The notes under the pieces: model-generated
Database searches by the model: none
What the model saw: only the letters and a program-made list of their open reading frames with translations
Told to the model about the DNA's origin: nothing
DNA from: JAGOEF01 sp029564465
Lineage (GTDB): Bacteria > Bacteroidota > Bacteroidia > Bacteroidales > ML635J-15
Direction of reading: 5' to 3'
DNA: 64,000 bases
NCBI GenBank assembly: GCA_029564465.1
Contig: JAKQPY010000096.1
Span: forward strand, 1-64,000
Part shown: piece after piece, positions 26,852 to 35,200 of the stretch
How positions within the stretch are numbered: the first letter of the stretch is position 1
Layout of the letters: each line of letters begins with the position of its first letter
Position numbers and translations under genes: made by a program

Positions 26852-28072
26852 ATGCCCAAAACTACACAAAATTTAGAATCGTTCAACAGGAGTAACTTCT
26901 GGCTTGGGTTAAAAATTGTATGCATTCTTGTGATTGTTGCCCTGCAATTCGTTTCGGTACATATGCTGAACGCCCAGACTGGAAATTCATACGGCGTTAA
27001 AAAAGTTGTAATCGATCCCGGTCATGGCGGAAAAGACCCCGGAGCTGTTGGTTCATTTTCGAAGGAAAAAGACATTACTCTGGCTGTCTCTCTGAAAGTA
27101 GGAGACATGATTAAGAAAAATTTCCCTGATGTGGAAGTGATTTACACCCGATCTACGGATGATTTTGTGGAGTTACATAAAAGGGCAAAGATTGCCAACG
27201 ATAACCATGCCGACTTGTTTATTTGCATCCATGTTAACGCTATAGCGGGTGGTTCGGCCTATGGTGCCGAAACTTTTGTTATGGGTCTTAATGTATCGGA
27301 CGAAAATATGCGAGTAGCCAAACTCGAAAACTCGGTAATTCTGAAAGAAGACAATTACGAAAAGCACTACGATGGATTCGATCCCAACAGCCCTGAGTCG
27401 AATATAATGTTTTCGCTCTATCAGAATGCATATCTTGAACAGAGCCTGAAGTTGAGCGAAAAAGTGCAAAAATATATGAAGTCTGAAGCTGGTCGTTACG
27501 ACCGGGGTGTAAAGCAGGCTGCTTTTTTGGTACTTTGGAGGACCACCATGCCCAGCATTCTTGTTGAATGTGGTTTTATCACACACAAGGATGAGGAGAA
27601 GTTTTTAAACTCCGATGAAGGTCAGAAAAAATTGGCAACAGCTATATTCAATGCTTTCAGCGATTACAAAAACTCGCTCGAAAATCAAGGCAAGGAAATG
27701 CATGGTAATAACGGAATTACTCCTTCGGATCAGAACTTTGTTCCTGCAGATACAAATTCCCCGGCAAATCTTACCAATACTTCCGACAATTCGTTTAACT
27801 TTGCCGAAGGAATATTTTTTGGAGTACAAGTGAAAACATCCGCAAAAAAGCTGGATATTGCCAGCGACCCGTTATTGAAAAACCAGGGCATGATATATGA
27901 ATATCAGCAGGATGGACTGTACAAATACGTTGCAGGAATTGACAGATCGTACGAAGCGGCCTACTCGAATTTTCAGAAACTACGCAACGAAGTGAAAGAT
28001 TGTTTTCTGGTGGCTTTCAAGAACGGGCAGCGGTTTTCGGTGACCCAGGCTCAAAAAGAGATTAAACAATAA
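26852..28072 (+). CDS. N-acetylmuramoyl-L-alanine amidase (Amidase_3) with C-terminal SPOR-like domain
   Basis: A 406-residue cell-wall hydrolase that cuts the bond between MurNAc and L-alanine. One N-terminal membrane helix or uncleaved signal (about 16-38) precedes the zinc amidase domain: VIDPGHGGKDPGA (H58 zinc ligand), FICIHVNA (second His) and ILVECGFITHKDEE (catalytic Glu). The last 80 residues (FFGVQVKTS to FLVAFKNGQRF) look like a divergent SPOR-type peptidoglycan-binding domain. Operon with the MCE gene three bases downstream; divergent from lptD. Confidence 0.88.
   Translation: MPKTTQNLESFNRSNFWLGLKIVCILVIVALQFVSVHMLNAQTGNSYGVKKVVIDPGHGGKDPGAVGSFSKEKDITLAVSLKVGDMIKKNFPDVEVIYTRSTDDFVELHKRAKIANDNHADLFICIHVNAIAGGSAYGAETFVMGLNVSDENMRVAKLENSVILKEDNYEKHYDGFDPNSPESNIMFSLYQNAYLEQSLKLSEKVQKYMKSEAGRYDRGVKQAAFLVLWRTTMPSILVECGFITHKDEEKFLNSDEGQKKLATAIFNAFSDYKNSLENQGKEMHGNNGITPSDQNFVPADTNSPANLTNTSDNSFNFAEGIFFGVQVKTSAKKLDIASDPLLKNQGMIYEYQQDGLYKYVAGIDRSYEAAYSNFQKLRNEVKDCFLVAFKNGQRFSVTQAQKEIKQ
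26857..26886 (-). promoter_or_regulatory. Probable promoter of lptD inside the amidase 5' end
   Basis: On the minus strand TTG (26886-26884), a 19-base spacer and TAGTTTTG (26864-26857) match TTG-N19-TAnnTTTG. It overlaps the first codons of the amidase, so the two divergent transcripts overlap at their 5' ends. Confidence 0.45.
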
Positions 28073-28075
28073 GCT

Positions 28076-29506
28076 ATGGACGCAAAACGAAGGAAGTATA
28101 TCATTTTCGGTGTGTTTGCGATTGTAGTACTCGCGGGGTCTTACTGGGGATACAATTATATTAAGGGAGCCGACTTATTCGAAAAGCGAAATACCTATTA
28201 TGTGTATTACGACCGTGTTGATGGCTTGGGTGTTGCCAGTCCGGTGTATATTAACGGATATAAAATTGGTCAGGTAACTCAGGTTGATTTATTGATTGAG
28301 CGTGGTGGTATACTGCTGGTTACCTTCGATACCGACAGTAAATTTCAGATACCGGATTCAACAGTTGCCGAGATTTTTAGTACCGACCTCATGGGAACCA
28401 AAGGAATACAGCTTATCCTCGGTAATAAAAAAACATACCACGAATCGGGAGATACAATTATTGGAAGCATCGAACAAAGCTTGAAGGATCAGGTGAGTAT
28501 GCAGATGCTGCCAATAAAAAATCAGGCTGAGGATTTGATGAAAGAAATTCAGAATGCCATTACCATTATTACCTATATTTTCAACGAAGAAACCCGTGAA
28601 AATCTGGAAAAGAGCTTTGCCAGCATTCAAACAACACTCGCTTACCTGGAGTCGTCGGCTATTACTCTCGATACCCTGCTTTCGACCGAAAGTAGTCGTC
28701 TGTCGAGGATATTTGCCAATATAGATAAAATAACCACCAATCTGCGTGATAACAACGATAAGATAACCCGAATTCTGACCAATGTGGCCAATTTCAGCGA
28801 CACCTTGCTGGCGATGAATATCACACAGACAATCAGCAATGCCAATAAAGCCATTGCTGACGTAGCTGCCATCACCGACAAAATAAACCGTGGCGAAGGA
28901 ACATTGGGTATGTTAGCCAACAACGATACCCTGTATTACAATCTCGAAAACGCAAGTCTGGAGCTTGACAGGTTGCTGCGTGATGTTCGGATGAATCCCG
29001 GAAAATATGTGAACTTCAGCCTGTTGCACTTTGGAAGGAGCATTAGCGTTACTAACGAAAACGACCTGAGCAAACGCGATAAAAAATATCTTGATAAGCA
29101 ACGGGAAAAAAACAGCAAGGAAACCGAAAAAATGAACAAGCGAAATGCCAATACCAAAGACCACACTTCGCCACCCCCAACCGAACGTAGTTTGCTCGAT
29201 GTTCCTGCTGATTTCGATCAGAATTCGCCGGCTTACTATATGATTCAGATATTAGCCGGATCGAACCGCCTGTACCCCAACTCCCCCGAATTAAAGGCTT
29301 ATAAAAACGTTCAGGAATTCTACAGCGAAGGTATATACCGCTACCTGATTATGCCTCATACCAATGCATCAAACACGCGAAAATACCTTGAACTCATTAA
29401 ACAGGACTTTGAGGATGCTTTCCCCGTGGGCGTGTATCAGGGAGGTATAATTCCATATCCCGATGCCATCGAAATCAACAATAACAAGGCTTCGGGCGGT
29501 AACTAA
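28076..29506 (+). CDS. MlaD-type MCE protein with C-terminal SPOR-like domain
   Basis: A 476-residue protein with an N-terminal membrane helix (about 8-27), an MCE/MlaD domain (residues about 40-120: YYDRVDGLGVASPVYINGYKIGQV, then STDLMGTKGIQLI), a long helical/coiled-coil middle like those that form MCE needles, and a charged linker. The C-terminal ~75 residues (YYMIQILAGSNRLY to FPVGVYQGG) resemble a SPOR domain, which binds denuded glycan strands. MCE proteins carry lipids between membranes with an MlaEF ABC transporter, not present in this window. Following directly on a cell-wall amidase, this suggests lipid transport tied to sites of wall turnover. Confidence 0.82.
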   Translation: MDAKRRKYIIFGVFAIVVLAGSYWGYNYIKGADLFEKRNTYYVYYDRVDGLGVASPVYINGYKIGQVTQVDLLIERGGILLVTFDTDSKFQIPDSTVAEIFSTDLMGTKGIQLILGNKKTYHESGDTIIGSIEQSLKDQVSMQMLPIKNQAEDLMKEIQNAITIITYIFNEETRENLEKSFASIQTTLAYLESSAITLDTLLSTESSRLSRIFANIDKITTNLRDNNDKITRILTNVANFSDTLLAMNITQTISNANKAIADVAAITDKINRGEGTLGMLANNDTLYYNLENASLELDRLLRDVRMNPGKYVNFSLLHFGRSISVTNENDLSKRDKKYLDKQREKNSKETEKMNKRNANTKDHTSPPPTERSLLDVPADFDQNSPAYYMIQILAGSNRLYPNSPELKAYKNVQEFYSEGIYRYLIMPHTNASNTRKYLELIKQDFEDAFPVGVYQGGIIPYPDAIEINNNKASGGN

Positions 29507-29580
29507 ATAAAACCTGGCGCGAAGTATTTTTATTTTTTTGAAGAAATTTTTCATTTCCCTCGCTTATTAAAAAAAAAGTG

Positions 29581-29588
29581 TATTTTTG
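29581..29588 (+). promoter_or_regulatory. -7 promoter box for tRNA-Leu
   Basis: TATTTTTG matches TAnnTTTG and ends 20 bases before the tRNA 5' end. No convincing TTTG partner at normal spacing. Confidence 0.4.
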
Positions 29589-29608
29589 CGCTGCTCTTTC
29601 ACAGAATG

Positions 29609-29692
29609 GCCCAGGTGGCGGAATTGGTAGACGCGCTAGTTTCAGGGACTAGTATTCGTAAGGATGTGCAGGTTCGATTCCTGTCCTGGGCA
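29609..29692 (+). tRNA. tRNA-Leu (anticodon CAG)
   Basis: A complete class II tRNA: acceptor arms GCCCAGG / CCTGGGC with discriminator A, D-arm with GGTAGAC, anticodon stem CTAGT/ACTAG enclosing the loop TTCAGGG (anticodon CAG, reading CUG), a long variable arm, and the T-arm GGTTCGATTC. The CCA end is not fully encoded. Flanked by a -7 promoter box and a strong terminator, so it is a single transcription unit. Confidence 0.96.
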
Positions 29693-29693
29693 C

Positions 29694-29727
29694 AAAAACG
29701 CTTCATGTTTCATGAGGCGTTTTTTTT
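29694..29727 (+). terminator. Rho-independent terminator of tRNA-Leu
   Basis: A 14-bp stem (29694-29707 with 29711-29724, one G-U pair), a 3-base loop and a T tract to 29727, starting two bases after the tRNA 3' end. Confidence 0.88.
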
Positions 29728-29806
29728 ATGGTTTATGTGAACATTTTTAGGATAGATTGGTTAATTTTAACAAAGATTATTAACGAACAACCAAATTAAA
29801 AACACT

Positions 29807-30247
29807 ATGGCAATTACCCGTAAAGCAAGCGCCGTTTGGAACGGCACAGGAAAAGAAGGAAAAGGAATTTTAACCGCTACCAGCGGAGTTCTCAACGAAA
29901 CCCCTTACTCGTTTGCAGCACGATTTGTAAGCGAAGACGGAAAAGCAGGTACCAACCCCGAAGAACTCATTGCAGCAGCCCATGCAGGTTGTTTCGCAAT
30001 GGCTCTCAGCTTTCAGTTAAACGGTGCCGGTTTTACAGCCGACGAATTGAAGGCGAAAGCTTCGGTGACGATGGACAATATTGACGGTCATTTTGAATTT
30101 ACCGGAATTCACCTCGATCTGGAAGCCAGAATCCCCGGTATTTCACAGGAAAAATTCATGGAACTGGCCGAAGTTGCTAAAAAGAACTGTCCCGTTTCGT
30201 TGGCATTGGCGGCTGTAAAAATTACGATGGATGCCAAACTGAAATAA
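29807..30247 (+). CDS. OsmC-family peroxiredoxin-like protein
   Basis: A 146-residue OsmC protein of the organic-hydroperoxide reductase superfamily. The two conserved redox cysteines are in HAGCFAMALS (about 63) and KKNCPVSLAL (about 125). The GTNPEELIAAAHAGC block is typical of the OsmC branch rather than Ohr. It reduces peroxides with thiol donors and is usually stress-induced. It stands alone between the tRNA and a terminator. Confidence 0.92.
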   Translation: MAITRKASAVWNGTGKEGKGILTATSGVLNETPYSFAARFVSEDGKAGTNPEELIAAAHAGCFAMALSFQLNGAGFTADELKAKASVTMDNIDGHFEFTGIHLDLEARIPGISQEKFMELAEVAKKNCPVSLALAAVKITMDAKLK

Positions 30248-30270
30248 ATCGGATAATATAATATACAGAG

Positions 30271-30295
30271 AGCCGGTTTATCCCGGCTTTTTTTT
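30271..30295 (+). terminator. Rho-independent terminator of the OsmC gene
   Basis: AGCCGG (30271-30276) pairs with CCGGCT (30283-30288) across a 6-base loop, followed by eight T. It ends five bases from the stop of the convergent ATPase gene. Confidence 0.82.
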
Positions 30296-30299
30296 CGCG

Positions 30300-31442
30300 C
30301 TATTGCAGTATTTCCTGAACCCAGCGCATAAAAAACACATCGTAGACGCAATAACATCGCTCTCCGGTATCGCTGCGAAATTCACAAACCAACTCTTTCG
30401 TCAATAGCGAGTCTAAGGCCCTTAAAATATTTGCCGAACTACCTAAGCCCGATGAAATAATAAACCCTTTGGCTGTGGGCGCAAACAATTCCTCTTCTCT
30501 GGCAACAGCTTTCAGTAATTGCCATTGCGATTTTGTAAGCATATCGCGGTAGGTGAAAAAGAACATTTCCTGTTCTTTCAACAGTTTTTGGGCTACGCTT
30601 CGCCATGAAGCTTCTTTTACTTTTCGACCTGAGTTTATAAACAAACGGTTACATAATACCTGCACATAATAGGTGTGTCGTCTGGTCCAATTGAGCATGT
30701 CGTCAACATCACGCAGTGAAATAGTCTTTTTGCGCGACTCGAACATTTCGACAATGAATTCACGGTAAACATTATGGGGTATTTTTTCGAGGTGTAAAAA
30801 TGCAGTGCTTCGAAAAAACGGACGTGACGGACTTGCAAATAGCTCTGTCATCAGATGCTGGCGACTTCCCGAGAAAATAAATACCACATTGCGTAAATGC
30901 TGAATTTTAGTTCGTAACCATGCGTCGACGTTTTTTTCGGGATATTCGAGAATCTGCTGGAACTCGTCGATGGCAACCAATACCCGTTTTTCTTGCTTGT
31001 CGAGTAGATCAAGTAGAGATTCAATGTGTTTTCTGCTTTCGTTTTCATCCAAATCAAAACTCAGGTTGGGTTCTCCGGTAATCGCATCAAACCCCACAAC
31101 CGGTCTTAATTGCTTCAATGCATTCCAGATTTTACGCCCCACGCCCGAACGTTCACTGAACACTCTTGCTATTGCTGAAGCTAACATATTCAGCAATTGA
31201 CTCATGTTTTCGGTTGCCAGAATATCTACATAGATACAAATCCAATCCTTATTCAATGTATGTTGCACATGCCTGATTAAGCCTGTTTTTCCAATCCGTC
31301 GCATCGAAGTCAGCGTGATTGAATGTCCGCCTTTCAGGTTTTGAATCAGTTGATGCAATTCATCGTTTCTATCGCAGAAGTATTCCGGACCAAAATATCC
31401 GTTGGCCGGAAAAGGAGTGTAGGGTATTTTATTATCAGACAT
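30300..31442 (-). CDS. AAA ATPase with C-terminal winged-helix region (ATPase_2-like)
   Basis: A 380-residue P-loop ATPase. Walker A is RRIGKT (GKT at 51-53), Walker B is VLVAIDEF (D159-E160), and sensor-type VFIFSGSRQ and the C-terminal STKSQWQLLKAVAREE-like winged-helix segment follow. It resembles the 'archaeal ATPase' (MNS/STAND-like) family found as single genes in Bacteroidota, often called AAA family ATPase, with no established function; roles in defence or toxin-like systems have been proposed for relatives. It is monocistronic, with three tandem repeats just upstream and a repeat-rich gap behind it. Confidence 0.8.
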   Translation of the reverse strand: MSDNKIPYTPFPANGYFGPEYFCDRNDELHQLIQNLKGGHSITLTSMRRIGKTGLIRHVQHTLNKDWICIYVDILATENMSQLLNMLASAIARVFSERSGVGRKIWNALKQLRPVVGFDAITGEPNLSFDLDENESRKHIESLLDLLDKQEKRVLVAIDEFQQILEYPEKNVDAWLRTKIQHLRNVVFIFSGSRQHLMTELFASPSRPFFRSTAFLHLEKIPHNVYREFIVEMFESRKKTISLRDVDDMLNWTRRHTYYVQVLCNRLFINSGRKVKEASWRSVAQKLLKEQEMFFFTYRDMLTKSQWQLLKAVAREEELFAPTAKGFIISSGLGSSANILRALDSLLTKELVCEFRSDTGERCYCVYDVFFMRWVQEILQ

Positions 31443-31456
31443 GGAGCGCTTTATTA

Positions 31457-31498
31457 AGTTACATTATGTTAGTTACATTATGTTAGTTACATTATGTT
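31457..31498. repeat. Three tandem copies of a 14-bp palindrome-bearing repeat
   Basis: AGTTACATTATGTT occurs three times head to tail without mismatch (31457-31470, 31471-31484, 31485-31498), 15 bases upstream of the ATPase start. Each unit contains the palindrome ACAT-T-ATGT. The position suggests operator sites for autoregulation, or simple slippage in the leader. Confidence 0.7.
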
Positions 31499-31760
31499 GG
31501 TTGATTGAATACGATATTTGTTGAACATTTAATATAAATAACATAAAATCAGTTAAATAGAATATTGTAATTAATAACAATGTCGTGCAAATATATTTAT
31601 ATATTTATGAAAATAGAAATAAAAGTGAGCTAAATTTTAATTTTAATGAAATAATATCATTGCAATTCACGCGAATAAATCAAAATAACTTGTCATAATA
31701 GAATAATATTGTGAAATATTTAGTTGTAATTTTGGGGAGATTCAGGAAAATTTAACATGG
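31499..31760. other. AT-rich non-coding stretch
   Basis: No coding frame is seen. A lone TAATTTTG box at 31727-31734 matches TAnnTTTG, but no gene follows on that strand. Confidence 0.4.
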
Positions 31761-31990
31761 TACAGAGAAATCGTCTTCAGGTTCACCCTTCGATGAGCAC
31801 TCCGCTGCGCTTCGTTACTCAGGGTGACAATACCCTGTCATGCTGAGTAGCGCAGCGTTAATCGAAGCATAGGCCGGGGGTTACAAAGAAATCGTCTTCA
31901 GGTTCACCCTTCGATGAGCGCTTCACTTTGTTTCGTTACTCAGGGTGACAAATTAGATTACCACTTCACTGCGCTTCGTTACTACCAATG
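31761..31990. repeat. REP-like direct and palindromic repeats, 121-bp period
   Basis: A ~70-bp unit at 31761-31830 returns at 31882-31951 with few changes (period 121), and a shorter third piece lies at about 31962-31990. Within the first unit the arm at 31804-31829 (CGCTGCGCTTCGTTACTCAG onward) is complementary to 31837-31857, which can form a large hairpin. The sequence style (CTGAGTxxCGCAGCG) is like dispersed intergenic repeats common in Bacteroidota. No transposase frame is present. Confidence 0.65.
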
Positions 31991-32007
31991 ACGTATTGCT
32001 AAATTTG

Positions 32008-32156
32008 GGAATACAGGAGACAGAATACAGAAGGGGCTTTTCGTCGAACTAAAGAAAGCAGCTACCCCGAGAAGGTTCTAAAAATCCAGCCAGAGGAGAA
32101 TGCTTGATAATTGCCAGTCGCCCCTTCTGAATTCTCTATTCTGACTTCTGTATTCC
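32008..32156. repeat. 149-bp element with imperfect ~30-bp inverted repeats
   Basis: The left arm (32008-32036, GGAATACAGGAGACAGAATA...) is complementary to the right arm (32121-32156), which has seven extra bases inside. The similarity continues a few bases outward on both sides. The 84-base interior has no gene. It could be a MITE-like remnant or a terminator-like structure behind the adhesin gene at 32207. Confidence 0.6.
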
Positions 32157-32206
32157 GAATTTTATCCTCAACAAAGTCCCCTTAATAACTTACTGCGAAA
32201 CTGTTG

Positions 32207-35200
32207 TTAACGCATCAGCAGAATATCACCGGTTTTAACGTATATCTCACCATTCCACATTTCGGCGCGAACAAAAAACTTATAGGTGTCGATATTCTGT
32301 AGTTCGCCTTTATGGTAGCCATCCCATCCCACGTTGATGTCATCGGTGAAGAACACTTCTTCGCCCCAGCGGTTGTATATGCGGAACTCAATAAAATGCT
32401 TAATTCCATAGCCTTTGGCGTACACAATGCGGTTGGTTTCGTGTCCGAGCGGCGTAAAGGCCGAAGGTACATCAAGCGAATACTGCTCTATCACATAAAT
32501 ATCGACATAGTAATTGTGCCGGAAACAACCCGAGGAATCTTCGACAACCACGGTGTAACGCTGGTTCTCTTTAGGGGTAAGCCACGGATTGGGACAAGCG
32601 GTGCACGAAATCTCGTATGCGGGCGTCCATACATAGCTTATTTCTTCCTGGTCGACCACCGACGTAACAAACACTGTATCCCCAATAATAATGGTATCGT
32701 AAACCGGAGTTACTTCGAACTCAGGTATCTGTTGCACCCAAATCTGCACGGAGTCGTTAGCAATACAGCCGTTTTCGTCGGTGAGTCGGGCATAATAGAT
32801 GATGCTGCTGTCGGGCTCGATAATCGGAGTAAGCGAATTTACATCGTTGATAAACTCGTTGGGTGACCACAACACCTGAGGGCCTCCGGTAACATACAAT
32901 GCAATCTGGTCGCCCAGACAAATGAGCGTGTCGGGAATAATCTGCATGTCGGGCTGACCATATATCGTAATCGTTTGGGTAGCCGTATCGGTACAACCGA
33001 GCTCGTTCTGTCCGAAAATCCGGACATTCACCAGCGAATCAATAATGCTGTTGTTGGTCATGCTGAAAGGCAATGTATCGGTTCCGGCAAAGTCGGTTCC
33101 GGCAACAGTCCAGATTACTGTATCGGCACCCTGTGTGGCATTAATCAGATCGAACTCAAACGGACTGCATGAAGCCGAAATAACATTGCCCAGCGAATCG
33201 TGTACCACAAAACCTGCAATTACCTGTTGCACGTAAACCGGCAGGGTTCTGGTAACCTGACATCCGGCGAATTCAACAATCAGTTGAACTTCGGTGAAGC
33301 CATCGGGTGGCATATCGGAAAAAATAAAATCTACTGTTGTACTCGTGTACTGAATACCCCTTATGTACCATCGAATATTATAATCGCCCTGCATGTTGGT
33401 TATTTCGAAATGTACCGTATCGCCTAAACAAATGGTATCCTGCAAATAATAATAATTAAACACCGGTCCGTTGATGGTTACCTGTACCGAGTCGGCATCT
33501 ATACAGCCATGCGCTGTGGTAGCCTCCAGTTTTACCCAGAATAACCCGGGGCTGTCGATAAAAAAGTCCTGTGGTTCATATACGGGCAGGGTATCGCCTG
33601 TGCCAAAAGTCCACTGCCACGACGGACTGTAGAGGCCCTCCTCGGTATGGTTGTTGATGTCGAGGAATGCAGGATAACAGTTGTAAATAGTTTGAGTAAT
33701 ATCAAAATCCACATCCATTCCCTGTACTTCCACATCAATCTCATCTACGTCAGTGCAGCCAAAACCGTCATCAATCTGAAGGGTGGCGGTAAAAATCCCG
33801 TCATCGGTATATGCATGTTCCGGGTTTATTGCAGTAGACGTTTCGCCATCGCCAAAATCCCAGTGGTAATTGAGTGCCGGATTATCGATTCCCGAATAGA
33901 ATTGCACGGGTACATTCACGCATTCCACCGGATCGAGGGTGGTGACGGCTGCTTCGATACTTGAAACCACCACAAGGCCGGGTTCTGTAACTGTAGCTGA
34001 ACATCCATTGGTATTCGATACGGTAAGACTGACATCGTAAGTGCCCGGTGCAAATTGTTTTTCGAAAGTAAGGGAATAATGCGACTGGGGAGAACCACTT
34101 ACCTGCCAGACATTATAACTTAACGGGTAATCACTCTGATAGGTAAACGAAAACGTAACATTAAGGCTGTTGCAGCCATGAGCGGGATCGGGATCGGTAA
34201 CAATCTGAATCACTGGTCCGGACACGTGAATGGTTTGCTGGGCAGTAAATTCACAGTTATTGTTATCGATAACGGTAAGGGTAACAATAAAATCGCCGTA
34301 ACCTTCGAAAACATGATTTGTTATCGGATTATCGGATGGCTCCTGGCTTGCACCGTCACCAAAATCCCAGGCATAGCTTACACCGGTTGAGCTTGCCGTT
34401 GCATCAAAATAGACAGTGGCACCAGAGCAAACCTCATTATCTGAAACAAAAAAGCTGGCATTTGTATCTATTACATCTACCCTCACCGAATCGACAAAAT
34501 CGCAGCCTGTTTCGGTGCTGTAGGCTCGTACACGAGCCCAGTACACGCCATAACCGGGAAAGGTGAAACTGATTTGGTCGTCGGTACTGCCCGGTTCGCT
34601 GTATAAGTTATCGCTGCCGGTTTCTCCCTCATCGATAAACCAGTCCCAGGCCAGTGTCAGGTCATCGTCGGGGTGGGTGATATTTACGGTAAATGTATAA
34701 TCGAAAGGATTTCCACATTCAAATTCCTTTTGAATACTTTCGATAACAGGACCATTTATATAAAATATTGAATCGAGTTGCAGGGTATCGCGGCATCCGT
34801 TAAAATTGGTTACCAGCATCACCGAAACATATCCCGTATCCTGATCGAAAGCCCATTCGAGATATTCCTCATCGCTGTCGTCGTCAATCGAATCGAGCAG
34901 CCATTCAAATTCATCAACATCGGGGTTATCCCACATAGAATTGTAGATTCTGAAGGTGTCCTGAGCACAGTGTTCCAGTTCGGTAACTTCGTACCAGTCA
35001 TTGATTCCCTCATCGAACAACATAAAGGTAAGTTCGCTTTCGATAGGGTTGCCCACATTCACGGTTTGTGTGGAGCTCGAGGTGCAATTACCATCGGTAA
35101 CTGTGAGCGTAACTGTATATTCTCCTGCGTTTTGAAAAGTATGCGCAACCGGAGGTGCTTGTTCTACCGACGGACTCCCATCGCCAAAATTCCATGTATA

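Noticed and set aside
31457..31498. CRISPR array
   Set aside because: Three 14-bp units are directly adjacent with no spacers, and no cas genes are nearby.
31727..31734. Promoter for an unseen plus-strand gene
   Set aside because: TAATTTTG matches the -7 box, but there is no properly spaced TTTG and no coding frame or structured RNA downstream.
31443..32206. Insertion sequence or degraded transposase
   Set aside because: Repeats and inverted arms are present, but no frame resembles a transposase and no target duplication was recognised.
32312..32866. 184-residue plus-strand open frame inside the PKD gene
   Set aside because: Antisense to a gene with clear domain motifs; low-complexity antisense composition and no family resemblance.
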